This document shows, piece after piece, positions 13,194-24,591 of a stretch of DNA of 64,000 bases. Source of the DNA: Siphonodentalium dalli (lineage: Eukaryota > Mollusca > Scaphopoda > Gadilida > Siphonodentaliidae); NCBI GenBank assembly GCA_032622095.1, contig CP136061.1:238066609-238130608 (forward strand), written 5' to 3'. How positions within the stretch are numbered: the stretch's first letter is position 1; each line of letters opens with the position of its first letter. Position numbers and translations under genes: made by a program. The notes below the pieces were generated by a model, which was given only the letters and a program-made list of their open reading frames with translations, did no database searches and was not told the origin of the DNA.

Positions 13194-15894
13194 TAAAGGG
13201 AAAAAGTAGCTTTTTATCATTTTTGATTCCTGGGAGTCACTTTAAAGCATTTTAATGCATTTTACAGAGCCTGGTCTTTCAGTCCAATGAATATCTCATG
13301 CTTGATGTGGCTATTCTTGCTGCTGATGCTTTCTTTCACTTACATCAGCCAAAAAAATAGTAAGATTTTTCATAAAAAATGCCAATTTTTCAAGGTATTT
13401 TCAAAAAATTTCAAGGTGGTAATAGTCACATGATGATGCAAATGACCCATAACATGGGCATGTCAACGACACATATATCAATTGTTATAAGAACCTAATT
13501 TAACAAGTATTTTGGATTTTATAGCCAGTGATATACAGATATATATCATAAAAGTGTGTCATTTCCACTGGTGGGTATGGTCATTTGAAGGTTAATAGCA
13601 CTAAAACTTGGACACATTTAAGAAAATGCTTCAGCAATTCAAAGAGAGCATATCTTTATTCAACTAATTCAATATACACCCACATCCAGTTATCTTGGAT
13701 CACCCTTGCAGACCTGAAAATGTCATATTTTATTCTTCAATGTGCTGATAAAGTCATGCGCTTGATGCTCAGCTGATCAGATCTGGACTCAATGACCTCA
13801 CATCACCAGAAGTTCTCTCATGGAAAGAATATTGAACAGTCTACCATAGCTGATCCATGTATGCAACACCAGACCCCTAAAACTGAGTGAAAATGGGGCC
13901 TGAACATGACTGGTGATGGAAAATTGTGCTTTTTTGATGAATAATTTGTTAAAGGGGGTGGGGTTAAATTGTGTGTGATAAATAAAGAACCACAGAAGTG
14001 ATATTGTTTTTGAACACATTTTTTCCATTGATGGGTAATTCTGAAGAAATGTAGGGAGTTACAATTATTCCGCGAAAAAGCGGGCTATCGCTTTAAGGGA
14101 AAAAGTAGCTTTTTATCATTTTTGATTCCTGGGAGTCACTTTAAAGCATTTTAATGCATTTTACAGAGCCTGGTCTTTCAGTCCAATGAATATCTCATGC
14201 TTGATGTGGCTATTCTTGCTGCTGATGCTTTCTTTCACTTACATCAGCCAAAAAAATAGTAAGATTTTTCATAAAAAATGCCAATTTTTCAAGGTATTTT
14301 CAAAAAATTTCAAGGTGGTAATAGTCACATGATGATGCAAATGACCCATAACATGGGCATGTCAACGACACATATATCAATTGTTATAAGAACCTAATTT
14401 AACAAGTATTTTGGATTTTATAGCCAGTGATATACAGATATATATCATAAAAGTGTGTCATTTCCACTGGTGGGTATGGTCATTTGAAGGTTAATAGCAC
14501 TAAAACTTGGACACATTTAAGAAAATGCTTCAGCAATTCAAAGAGAGCATATCTTTATTCAACTAATTCAATATACACCCACATCCAGTTATCTTGGATC
14601 ACCCTTGCAGACCTGAAAATGTCATATTTTATTCTTCAATGTGCTGATAAAGTCATGCGCTTGATGCTCAGCTGATCAGATCTGGACTCAATGACCTCAC
14701 ATCACCAGAAGTTCTCTCATGGAAAGAATATTGAACAGTCTTCCATAGCTGATCCATGTATGCAACACCAGACCCCTAAAACTGAGTGAAAATGGGGCCT
14801 GAACATGACTGGTGGTGGAAAATTGTGCTTTTTTGATGAATAATTTGTTAAAGGGGGTGGGGTTAAATTGTGTGTGATAAATAAAGAACCACAGAAGTGA
14901 TATTGTTTTTGAACACATTTTTTCCATTGATGGGTAATTCTGAAGAAATGTAGGGAGTTACAATTATTCCGCGAAAAAGCGGGCTATCGCTTTAAAGGGA
15001 AAAAGTAGCTTTTTATCATTTTTGATTCCTGGGAGTCACTTTAAAGCATTTTAATGCATTTTACAGAGCCTGGTCTTTCAGTCCAATGAATATCTCATGC
15101 TTGATGTGGCTATTCTTGCTGCTGATGCTTTCTTTCACTTACATCAGCCAAAAAAATAGTAAGATTTTTCATAAAAAATGCCAATTTTTCAAGGTATTTT
15201 CAAAAAATTTCAAGGTGGTAATAGTCACATGATGATGCAAATGACCCATAACATGGGCATGTCAACGACACATATATCAATTGTTATAAGAACCTAATTT
15301 AACAAGTATTTTGGATTTTATAGCCAGTGATATACAGATATATATCATAAAAGTGTGTCATTTCCACTGGTGGGTATGGTCATTTGAAGGTTAATAGCAC
15401 TAAAACTTGGACACATTTAAGAAAATGCTTCAGCAATTCAAAGAGAGCATATCTTTATTCAACTAATTCAATATACACCCACATCCAGTTATCTTGGATC
15501 ACCCTTGCAGACCTGAAAATGTCATATTTTATTCTTCAATGTGCTGATAAAGTCATGCGCTTGATGCTCAGCTGATCAGATCTGGACTCAATGACCTCAC
15601 ATCACCAGAAGTTCTCTCATGGAAAGAATATTGAACAGTCTTCCATAGCTGATCCATGTATGCAACACCAGACCCCTAAAACTGAGTGAAAATGGGGCCT
15701 GAACATGACTGGTGGTGGAAAATTGTGCTTTTTTGATGAATAATTTGTTAAAGGGGGTGGGGTTAAATTGTGTGTGATAAATAAAGAACCACAGAAGTGA
15801 TATTGTTTTTGAACACATTTTTTCCATTGATGGGTAATTCTGAAGAAATGTAGGGAGTTACAATTATTCCGCGAAAAAGCGGGCTATCGCTTTA

Positions 15895-16345
15895 GGTTAC
15901 ACTGGTGTAAATAAGGTTCCGAGTGACATCTAGCGGATGCGGGAGGAATATATAGGAGAGAATAAAATAGACACTGGGCCCTGATTGGTCAATAGCCTTG
16001 TGTGATTTTCACATAAAAAAATCATCACACCTCTTCCCTATGATTTCCCATAGGTAAAATAACCATTGGCACAGGAATTAACCCTTTGTAGTGAAGTTTG
16101 AATTTTTTGGTGTGGTCTAAAATATGACTGTATTTTTTTATGCGGTTCTGACACTAGTTACGAAAACATAAGATTTAAAGGCGAATTCCCTGCTAGACAG
16201 ACATGATTTTTTTGTGTAAAAAGTTTCCCAAAATGTCAATTTTTAAGATTTAAAGAAAATTTTGGACCCAACATTTATATTGCCAACACTATACGCTAAA
16301 ACGTTAGCACTGAGGCCTATGGAAAACATTTACACCAGTGTAACC
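15895..16345. mobile_element. 451 bp MITE at the array edge, copy 8
   Basis: This is a full-length 451 bp copy whose last base is also the last base of the satellite array. Downstream the sequence is TCTATGCGG and not the TAAAGGG seen after all other copies. The expected 3' TA duplicate is therefore missing and non-array DNA begins immediately. Confidence 0.9.
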
Positions 16346-16888
16346 TCTATGCGGCCACTTTTTTTTCTTGTTAACAACCGAAAAAAGTTAGAGGAGACAT
16401 TAAGAAAGAAAATTAGTAGGGTGAAGTTGAGTCCTGGTGGGAGGGGGGGGGGGGTGGGGGTGCAGAGGTCTACCAATATCTCCTGGACTGTAGATCCATA
16501 AAGTAATAACTTTTGTGTAGCCTTTTATTTTTCTCTAGTTTTTAAAATAATTGACCAACATATACGGAATTTGGCACATTCTTAGAAATTGCATGAGGCT
16601 CCGAAATCAGGTAAACTCACATTTTTGAAGGCACACAACTCGAAAAATACTTAACGAATCTGGGAATTGTTTTCTATTTTAGAATAAGGAACGTGAGGTT
16701 GACATGAAGTTGGAAGGACTTGTGAATTTGATTTTTGTTATATACATCTCTGAAAATCCATAAATTGATCATTTGACAAAATTTTCCCAACTTTATTTCA
16801 CAAAATTCACCAATTTCCCAGTTCCCGATTTTCAGTTGTTGTTCATGAATGGTATATATACTTATCCCAGCAAAAAATTTGGACAGAA
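16346..16888. other. Non-coding flank of the satellite
   Basis: I see no gene here. There is a G-rich stretch with a G-run at about 16441-16456. An open frame at 16262-16501 merely starts inside the MITE and reads through the boundary and the G-run, so it is not credible as a gene. Confidence 0.6.
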
Positions 16889-17450
16889 ATGGTCATCAGT
16901 TGGAAATTTTCCAACCTTAGGGGGGTGACAGGTTGGAAATTTCCAACACTTGGAAAGCTTGTGTCCTGGTCCCTCCCCCGTGGCCAGTCAAAAACTTCTA
17001 GTTAATTTAAGAAAACAATATTGTCATACAATTGGTCAACATTGACATTGGAATTGTCATCAGTTGGAAATTTTCCAACCTAAGTGGGGGTGTAGGGTTT
17101 GAAATTTCCAACAGTAGGAAGGCTTGAGGCTAGTCTAGATGTTAGGATTTTGCGATTTTCTTGTTCAGATTTCAAAATTTTCTGGTCGGCCCGGTGTGTC
17201 ATTGCCCCATATACATGGCCAATACAAAACTGCTAATTAGTTTAGCAAAACAATATTTTACTACATTTGGTCAAACTTGTAGACATAAATGGTCATCAGT
17301 TGAAGAATTTTCCAACCTGAGGGGGAGCATGGGGTTTGAACTTTCCAACACTAGGAAAGCTTCAGTTGAGGCCAGTCTAGATGCTAGGATTTGCGATTTT
17401 CTTGTATAGTTTTCAAAATTTTCCATGAACATCCATGGTCGGCCCGGTGT
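16889..17450. repeat. Diverged tandem repeat, about three copies
   Basis: A block containing GTCATCAGTTGGAAATTTTC, then a G-rich stretch, then TTTCCAACA and GGAAAGCTTG, recurs at about 16890, 17058 and 17290. Copies are spaced about 170 and 230 bp and differ by substitutions and indels. Each copy also has a local inverted repeat (GGAAATTTTCC, GGAAATTTCC). The short frames crossing it are not supported as genes. Confidence 0.7.
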
Positions 17451-17605
17451 TTCCTGGTCTGTTGACAGTAGCTGTGTGCATTTGTCTGGAATTAGACCAC
17501 TAGTTGTTGTTTTTGGGCAATTTTCAGGGTAAAATATCTTAATGTTCTCATACTGGGAACATAGAAGCATGGCTTATGAATATATATGAAATTAGGCCTG
17601 AGCAT

Positions 17606-17755
17606 GAGGTACAAGGGGGGGGGGTGCAAATGGAAATATGCAAAAAGTTGTGTTGGTGTGATTCCGACTCAAGGGGGGGGGGGGGGTGCAAATGGAATTA
17701 TGCAAAAATTTGTGTTGGTGTGATTCCGACTCAAGGGGGGTGTGCAGTTGGAATT
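17606..17755. repeat. G-rich ~70 bp tandem repeat
   Basis: A unit of CAAG plus a run of 6-14 G, then GTGCAAATGGAA, ATGCAAAAA, GTGTTGGTGTGATTCCGACT occurs about two and a half times. The G-runs differ in length between copies. Confidence 0.8.
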
Positions 17756-18515
17756 TCCCAAGGTGGACACCCCCTCACCCCTCAACGGAGACCATCTAGC
17801 CACACCCCTGACTGGACTACAAGAACAAGTACCAGATCAAATTACGGTACCGCAGCTGCGGGTCGACTTCTCGCATGTTGGGGAATTCCCCATTTCTCCA
17901 GTCAATAGATGGAATTCCATTGTGGAATAGGGGTGCAAGGATATAACAAGCGAGTATCGTGAGAGGATTAATTCCAATTACTAGGTGCCTGAGTATAGTC
18001 AATTAACAACTTATAAAGTTACCTATGTGATCAAGAGGAGAGAAACAAAATTGTCCAATGGGGTGACATGATAACTGTTGGAGCACAAACCTACATAAAT
18101 ATGTATACCCCTCGCTACTGTTGATGTCGTCACGTCCGTCAACGTGTTAGTAATTTCTCCCGCCTTTTTTTGGCATTTATAAGAGGCATGACACAGGTAC
18201 AGCAGGATAAAGGTACAGTTGAATATACCGGTATATCATGCTGAAAATTATCATGAACATAAATTAATATATACATCCGATACATCGCTGAATATGTATG
18301 TGCGCTAGTCGTGCATCCCACGAATTGAAGGTGTGGAATGGATGTTGTTCTCAGTTGTAATGACAGAATGAGGTCTGAAGTAGTTATCTCTCTTTCGTAT
18401 CAATGTCCTTACTGAGTTTAAAGGTGCACAATCCGTTTCGATGGTCCCTATATCATCCAGTTTACAACAAAAACGGAAAGATAATCGCTAATTACATATT
18501 ATCAACATCTCTACC
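17756..18515. other. Stretch without recognised features
   Basis: Apparently single-copy DNA. Short open frames on both strands overlap each other here and none has a recognisable domain or splice context. I assign nothing to it. Confidence 0.5.
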
Positions 18516-18660
18516 TAGTCCAACAAATTAGACTTTCGGATTAATAGGAATTTTAATATTTGGACATTTATGGACCTATTAATCCTTCAGGAGTAATACA
18601 ATCGTAAATGTCCAAATATTAAAATATGTATTAATCCGAATAGTCTAATTTGTTGGACTA
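18516..18660. mobile_element. Short foldback MITE flanked by TA
   Basis: The two arms are inverted copies: the left starts TAGTCCAACAAATTAGACT and the right ends AGTCTAATTTGTTGGACTA. The inner parts also pair (TTTTAATATTTGGACATTTA against its complement). TA at each end can be read as a target duplication. There is no coding capacity. Confidence 0.8.
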
Positions 18661-18719
18661 ATCTCTACCCAAAGAATTGATGGCTCCTTTCGGGAACTCT
18701 CCTATGTTTTTTTATATTA

Positions 18720-18800
18720 TTTATTATTTGCGCTTAACCATAATTATTTGCGCTTAAGCGTAATCAATTGTGATTAAATGCAAATAATTACGCTTTTAAA
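18720..18800. repeat. Small palindromic cluster (TTTGCGCTTAA)
   Basis: TTATTTGCGCTTAA occurs twice in tandem, followed by inverted partners (TTAAGCGTAAT, GCAAATAATTACGC). Similar words recur at about 54699, 55385 and 58670, so this is probably the remnant of a dispersed foldback family. Confidence 0.5.
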
Positions 18801-19060
18801 AGCACAATTCATTATTAAATTTGTAAATTTTCCCTCACATAAATTACACACACAACACTTGACCTAGTTCTGAAAAATCAATATAAAATTCAAAAATAAA
18901 TACACCAACTTTCTGATGGAATAAATTCCAAGCTGACCCGAAAAGTGGTCGAACAAAAAAAAGGGATTATGTTGGAAATTACCCGGGGACGTACATAGTG
19001 ATGTGGGACATTAAATGTTTGGGTCGAAAATAAGGAAAGTCGGAAAATTTATGGAAACTC

Positions 19061-19155
19061 ATTCATATTCCGAAGGTTCATTATTCCGAAGGTTCCCTAT
19101 TCCGAATGTTCATTATTCCGAAGGTTCGCTATTCCGAAGGTTCGCTATTCTGGGC
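19061..19155 (+). repeat. 16 bp minisatellite TTCCGAAGGTTC.., left block
   Basis: Five to six copies of a unit like ATTCCGAAGGTTCGCT lie in tandem. The complementary block lies inverted at 21343-21420, so the two may be the ends of one larger element that holds the 580 bp MITE and the hAT-type element between them. Confidence 0.75.
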
Positions 19156-19428
19156 GTATTTATTAACCAGAAATTAATAAAAATGTGCACCCCACACGAG
19201 GAATGAAAAATACTATTATGCTAGTATTCACATTATAGTACATTTATACACTGCATTCTAATTCTCAAATTATCCCAGTTGTCGGTTATTAACAGCAAGA
19301 AGACAGTATCAGTTTATCGTTTATTATGGAAAGTCGAAAACACGATGACTGCATGACTGAAATAAACTACATGTAAGAGTTAGAGTCTGTCCGAACTGGC
19401 AATCTGTATTTGAAAGAAACATCAACAT

Positions 19429-20012
19429 TAAAGGCCCACTTAATTTTCGAACCCCCATATCACATATACAATATATGCCATATTATATACCATTTTGAAA
19501 TAGGAAGCTCTCTAACATTGTATTATCAAGTTATTCGGTGTATTAAACTGTGATTAGTCTGTGAACATGCTGTTTTTGTTGAGTTACCGACGTGTTTTTG
19601 TGCTTAAGTTTCATCTGATTTTGTTGCGCAAAGTGTATTATTTTCAATGGAGGGGGAATAACTCTATATTTTAAACCCTTCCATTGAAAATACATTTTAG
19701 TTTGAATTCTGTTCTATTCTGGGGGCCATGACGGGGGGAATCTTTATATAATGGTTCTCGCAAAGAGATGAGTATTTTCAATCCAGTTAGTATTTTCTCC
19801 TAACCAATTGTAATTGCATCTGATTGCATCACATATTTTCTCCTAACCTCTATTTCCCTATGGACATTTTCTGACACACAAACGTTTCAAATGGTGATGA
19901 ATTAAAGAATTTTAATCATATTTTATGACATAGATTGTTTGCGAATATTGAAACCGTATATCAAGGCACTATAAAAAATATAATTGGTGATTCGAAACTA
20001 AGTGGGCCTTTA
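19429..20012. mobile_element. 580 bp MITE, TIR AAGGCCCACTTA, TA target duplication
   Basis: The left end is AAGGCCCACTTAATTTTCGAA and the right end is its near-complement TTCGAAACTAAGTGGGCCTT, with TA on both sides (19429-19430, 20011-20012). No transposase frame is present, so it is non-autonomous. Confidence 0.8.
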
Positions 20013-20150
20013 TGGTCAATACAAAGTCACAATTGCAGTTAGGGTCATTTCATACCCGTCTATTCAGCGATGTTCTGCGTCATAGGTAATGACATTAAAT
20101 CTCAAGGAAACCCGCGAAAACAAAAACAAAATCACATCTATTGTTTTAAT

Positions 20151-20248
20151 GTTTTAAGTAAGCTTGCCACGATTATTTGATTAATCGACTAACCTTCGGC
20201 AGGTGTGGTAGTCGACGGTTATTTACTTTCCTCGCCTAATCGCCCAAA

Positions 20249-20285
<37 letters not shown>

Positions 20286-21250
20286 ATGGTTATGTATTCA
20301 AGAAGTACTATTATGCGCAAATACCGTGCCTGGAAGTAAAAGTTAACAGTGTACCGTATATATGTAGCACAATTTACCACCCGACAGCCTGTTCTGTCGC
20401 CACTTCTGATGCGGCTTCCTTTGATAACACAGCCAACATTTGGCGGTCATCTTCAAAGAGTTCGTTGTGCCTTTGATGTCGTGTTGCAGGCTTGCCATTG
20501 TTTATATATTATGTTTAAATGTAAACATATCTTCCTATGGATCTGTAATTAGCGATCATCATATCCAAAATGGACGACGTGCATGGGACTGCATCTATAT
20601 TTCTTTTTTTCAAATTTCATACTGTAAAACGTTCACCATTATTGATAACAATATTGACAAAGCATCGATCTATATTTAATATACGTCGATGGACAAAGTT
20701 ACAATGTTCGCGGGACATTGAATGTTCAGTGTTACTAGACAGTTAATCATATTAGTGCTACATACATTACATTCTCCAACTTGGTAACGTATATACCCCC
20801 CACACCCCGCTACCGCGCTGCACGATGCGTTGCACGCACTTTGAATAACAAAGCTAAAATAATATGTCAGGTGACGCAATCGGTACACAATGGGATTTTC
20901 TGCAAACCTAACTACATAAGTATGTGACAATTCCGCATGCTTTCATTTGGCACCGTGACCGCGATGCATGTTCACGGGGAACATTGATTGACTGGACAGA
21001 TTTTTTAAAAAATGTTTCGTCCACGGGAATAGCGATGAGGACGTTTACCTGCCAGCGTAAATTTGAGTTTAGGTGGCTGATGATGGGCGGGGGCCTCAGA
21101 ATGACAAGCCTGCTGACTGACAGTTTATAACTGTCTTTACCTGGGTGGATTATAGGCCACATATATAAACGATTAATCGACTAACCGTTGACTATAGCGG
21201 TCGATTAGTCGATTATGAAAACTCATAGTTGTGGCAACCCTAGTTTTAAG
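20151..21250. mobile_element. hAT-type non-autonomous element, copy A
   Basis: The element proper is 20159-21242 (1084 bp), with ends TAAGCTTGCCACGA and GTGGCAACCCTA. It is flanked by a perfect 8 bp duplication GTTTTAAG (20151-20158 and 21243-21250). An 8 bp target duplication with ends of this kind is typical of the hAT superfamily. Subterminal repeats of the type ATTAATCGACTAACC are present near both ends. Only short scattered frames are seen, so no intact transposase. A second copy lies inverted at 46597-47610. Confidence 0.88.
20250..20284 (+). repeat. Homopolymer of 35 G
   Basis: An uninterrupted run of 35 G lies inside hAT copy A. Copy B has no such run at the equivalent place, which explains part of the length difference. 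Runs this long are prone to length error in assemblies. Confidence 0.9.
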
Positions 21251-21342
21251 TTATTTCCTTCATAAAAAGAGTCTTCGTGATAAAGAAACCGCTCAATACT
21301 TTTATATTTATAATATAGAATTAACCTTTAAAATAACAAAAA

Positions 21343-21420
21343 CTTTCGGAATAGGGAACCTTCGGAATAGAGAACCATCGGAATAGCGAACCTTCGGAAT
21401 AGCATACCTTCGGAATAGAG
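21343..21420 (-). repeat. 16 bp minisatellite CCTTCGGAATAG.., right block
   Basis: About five copies of ACCTTCGGAATAGNGA lie here, as the reverse complement of the block at 19061-19155. Confidence 0.75.
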
Positions 21421-22282
21421 ACATGTTCCCGAAAAAAAAGTTGGGTCAAGTTTGAAAATGTAGGTCAAAAAGTGGTCTGAGTGCTAGGTCATGTATGCCC
21501 ATCCAGCCGTTCAGTAATTGGGCACAAGTCGTGCATGGTGCAAAATATGCAATTGTTCATTGCTACATGTAAGTCGCCTCTAGGCATAATCATAGCAGCC
21601 ACATGGCTATTTCTTGTAGATTCTTCTTGTACAGTGTCTCTAGTCCATTAAATCATGCGCAAGTTTAAATTATGAATTTTGGTGAATTATTCCATAAATC
21701 CACCCCAAATAGCCCCTAGAAACACCCGAATGGTTACCCCTCACCTGGTGGGTACTGCCCGAGGGGGGAGTGAAAATGGTGTGTGGAACATTTTCGAGAG
21801 CAGTACGTTTTTCGGACAATTTTAGCCGTCTGAATATAATTGGTGAAAATTGATGTGCTTTGTGGGCGTGACTTCCAGAGTTCAAAACTGGATGTCAGCG
21901 CATGTACAGCATACAGATCTGTTAATTGGACACTGATTTTGGTCAGGCCTAAAAAAAAAAGACGTTTGTTTCCGCTAACCCGACCGACCCTATTTTAAAC
22001 CCCCGACCCTAAACGTTTTATTGCCATTGCAAAAATAATAAAATTGGACCAAAAAAAAAATAAATTTTTTTATTTAAATTAGTTTTTTTTCAATTTAGGT
22101 CCCAATTCATATCATAACAAGATGCAAAACATTTATATATATTGACATAAGAAATTTTAGTTTACAAAAAGATTTAAGTTTAACAGTTGGAATCATACTG
22201 TAAAGTATGTTTGGCTTTATCTAGCTTTCATCTGTGAAAACTTCAAATAGTTTCAGTTCAGGTTTGTTGTGATTCAGCCTTC
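21421..22282. other. No gene; poly-A-headed repeat fragment
   Basis: At about 21944 a sequence GGCCT, A-run, GACGTTTGTTTCCGCTAAC begins. It recurs at about 22507 inside the next palindrome. Both resemble the A-run terminal sequence of the element at 26105-28560. Nothing coding is supported. Confidence 0.45.
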
Positions 22283-23378
22283 AGACTTCAGTATTTAAAT
22301 CAAATACAGTACAGGAATATTAACAATTTGATCGAATCAACCTGGTTATCAGGTGGGATCTCATAATACCAAATGAAAAATTAACATAGAGATTAGTCAG
22401 ACATTTTTTCTGTACTACATGTAGTATATTATGTATGTGTCTCACTTGAATTTTATAAAATAGCCTATTATATGAATTAGAGTGATAATGGTAAGTCTCA
22501 TTTCAAGCAGGATAAGGCCTAAAAAAAATATACGTTTGTTTCCGCTAACGAGCTGAAAAAAATTAGGGTAGGTAAGTAGGCTTAACTTTTTTTTTTTTTA
22601 TAACTTTTTTTTTCAGTATCTTTAAAAATAACTGTATAATACTTGCACTTGCAATAACCCAAACTATGCACTTCTTGACCCCAATCAGGTTAACCCAGAT
22701 GACAGAGGAACTAGAAACTCCAATTCAATCTTACATGTACATATGCTTTAATATTTACATATATACTAGTCTTATCCTGCTTGAAATGAGACTTACCATT
22801 ATCACTCTAATTCATATAATAGGCTATTTTATAAAATTCAAGTGAGACACATACCGTACAAAATATACTACATGTAGTACAGAAACAATGTCTAATAAGG
22901 TAGTAATTACTATATATTTACATACTAAGTGTTGTCATCACTAAATCCAGCATTCTGATTGGTCGGCACCCACGTGGCTAGTTGCAATTATTTCTCGGTG
23001 AATGTGCAACAGCTCATAACAACATCGATACGTCAGTTCATAACACCATCGATACGTCATTTGGGTTATAAATGTATATAAATATAAGGATTAACTGTCA
23101 TGTGGACTGTTTTTATGGAGATGTAACCGTGAGGTAAGTGGTCATAACTTAATTGTATGTAAAAACCTTCGGGTTTTACACAAGTTATGACCACTTACCT
23201 CACGGTTACATCTCCATAAAAACAGTCCACATGACAGTTAATCCTTATATATGGTACTAATTTTTATGTTAATTTTTCATTTGGTATTATGAGATCCCAC
23301 CTGATAACCAGGCTGATTTGATCAAATTGTGAATGTTCCTGTGCTGTAATTGATTGATTGATTGAAATACTGAAGTCA
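22283..23378. repeat. Large imperfect palindrome (foldback element)
   Basis: The left arm (22283-22513) and right arm (22773-23378) are inverted copies: GACTTCAGTATTT pairs with AAATACTGAAGTC, and AGTGATAATGGTAAGTCTCA pairs with its complement. The right arm is lengthened by a ~360 bp insertion. The 260 bp centre contains an A-run-headed repeat and T-rich sequence. Confidence 0.85.
22898..23254. mobile_element. Insertion in palindrome arm, itself a foldback
   Basis: This block is absent from the equivalent place in the left arm of the surrounding palindrome. Its right half is a second, nearly perfect hairpin: about 75 bp arms at 23084-23157 and 23177-23252, starting AAGGATTAACTGTCATGTGG, with a loop around 23158-23176. 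The insertion edges are approximate. Confidence 0.7.
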
Positions 23379-23611
23379 CATAGTCAACTCCAAGCCATGC
23401 TCCATTTATTAAATATACATACTGTAATATTACCCCCGGTGATAGGGCACAGTGACACCAATTTATTTGGTCTGTCTATTCTCTGAGCTGCAAGCATATA
23501 TGTGTTCACATCAGGATTAATCAGCGCATTATCCATCGACACCCATCCAGCACACCCGCTGAGTACTCTTAACAGTATGAGTGACCTTGCTCAAGTGTCA
23601 CAACAATCCGT

Positions 23612-23680
23612 AGATGGAAATAAGTCGTTTTGGGGTCATTCGGCAATAAAACATGGTCGCCAGTGGCCATCTTGGTTCAC
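23612..23680 (+). mobile_element. HINE-like core unit fragment
   Basis: This short piece matches the core repeat of the tandem-core elements further right (TTTTGGGGTCATTCGGC, then CATGG..GCCAGTGGCCATCTTGG). It is isolated, without element ends. Confidence 0.7.
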
Positions 23681-23761
23681 TAGTGATCAGTTAAAATTAT
23701 TTTCATTTATTACTCCCTGTTAGTTTTATTTAGTGGCCGATATACACATGTGTTGTAGGCA

Positions 23762-24164
23762 TTAACCCTTTACCCAACAGAACGGCCCTGTGCCAATGCA
23801 TTCTCTTATATATGCGAGTCGACCATAGGTCGCCTCGCATATATAAGAGAATGCATTGGCTTATATCACATTAAAAATTATAAAATTGTTAAAGAATGTA
23901 AGAAAAAATGGTAAAAAGTGTTAAAAAAAGATTTTTTTTTAGGCCAATGCATTCTCTTATATATGCGAGGCGACCTATGGTCGACTCGCATATATAAGAG
24001 AATGCATTGGCACAGGGCATAACTGTAACTATCACAATGTGGTCAAGGAGCCGGTTCCAATGATATCCATATTTGTATGGTTCTATTGAGACAGACCGAA
24101 GATATTTTAGGCTGTTGAAGATTTATTTGGCCGGTTTTGGCCGGTTTGTTGGGTAAAGGGTTAA
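23762..24164 (+). mobile_element. piggyBac-like MITE with twin hairpins, copy a
   Basis: TTAA flanks both ends. The terminal inverted repeat is CCCTTTACCCAACA. A TTAA duplication and CCCTTT ends are typical of piggyBac-type elements. Two 67 bp near-perfect palindromes (23793-23859 and 23944-24010) starting CCAATGCATTCTCTTATATA lie in inverse orientation around an AT-rich spacer. The right part holds GGCCGGTTTTGGCCGGTTTG next to the terminus. There is no coding capacity. Confidence 0.85.
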
Positions 24165-24229
24165 TCTGGATCGGGTAGGAGAATACCTGGACTGTAGCGA
24201 TAAATGTCATTCACAGACGATCAGTTATA

Positions 24230-24446
24230 TACAGTAATGCTCTAATTAATCGACCTCTTAACCAAAGCAGAATTATGGGTAACTTTTCAGGATTTAGTCG
24301 GAAATATGGCTTGTTGCCATTCATCGGAAAGCTCTCGGGGAGAGCTTTCCAATGAATGGCAACAAGCCATATTTCCGACTAAATCCTGAAAAGTTACCCA
24401 TAATTCTGCTGTGGTTAAGAGGTCGATTAATTAGAGCATTACTGTA
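24230..24446. mobile_element. Foldback MITE TACAGTAATGC, copy i
   Basis: An almost perfect ~217 bp hairpin: TACAGTAATGCTCTAATTAA pairs with its complement at the right end, and AGCTTTCC..ATGGCAACAAGCCATA pairs inward. The loop is only a few bases (around 24335-24341). Related copies lie at 46139-46439, 52444-52610 and 61791-61962. Confidence 0.88.
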
Positions 24447-24591
24447 TATATAACCAGAAGACATTATGAAATGATGAATACTCTAGTGTTACCATTATTA
24501 TAAGCATCTCTCAATCATGGGTTGGGTGGGGGGGGGGATACAACGCGGAACTTCAAGAGTAGAGTGAAGCTTGACTGCTGTGTCAAGCGTG

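Larger units (their letters stand above)
1..16345. repeat. Satellite array, ~900 bp unit with optional 451 bp MITE
   Basis: Fourteen near-identical copies of a ~900 bp unit are read directly, plus a partial one at the left edge. Successive copies are spaced 899, 1353, 1353, 1353, 1353, 900, 900, 1353, 899, 900, 1353, 899 and 900 bp. The long spacing is exactly 900 plus 453, which is one 451 bp MITE with its duplicated TA. Units differ by only a few substitutions, so the array is young or strongly homogenised. The 63- and 76-codon open frames that recur in every unit are short, match nothing I recognise, and are best treated as chance frames. The left boundary lies outside the window. The right boundary is the last base of a MITE at 16345. 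Confidence 0.97.

Noticed and set aside
969-15827. Recurrent 63-codon (+) and 76-codon (-) open frames in every satellite unit
   Set aside because: They repeat only because the unit repeats. The single amino-acid variants follow neutral substitutions, and there is no domain, splice context or start-site support.
1-16345. CRISPR-like regular spacing
   Set aside because: Units of ~900 bp with no short repeat/unique spacer alternation, in a eukaryotic context. This is a satellite.
20349-21162. Several overlapping frames in hAT copy A as a transposase
   Set aside because: All are short, on both strands, and lack the hAT dimerisation or BED zinc-finger residues. Copy B shares only fragments, so the element is treated as non-autonomous.
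24230-24446. Long hairpins as miRNA genes
   Set aside because: Several dispersed copies with transposon-like ends show these are foldback MITEs. Small-RNA data would be needed to claim more.
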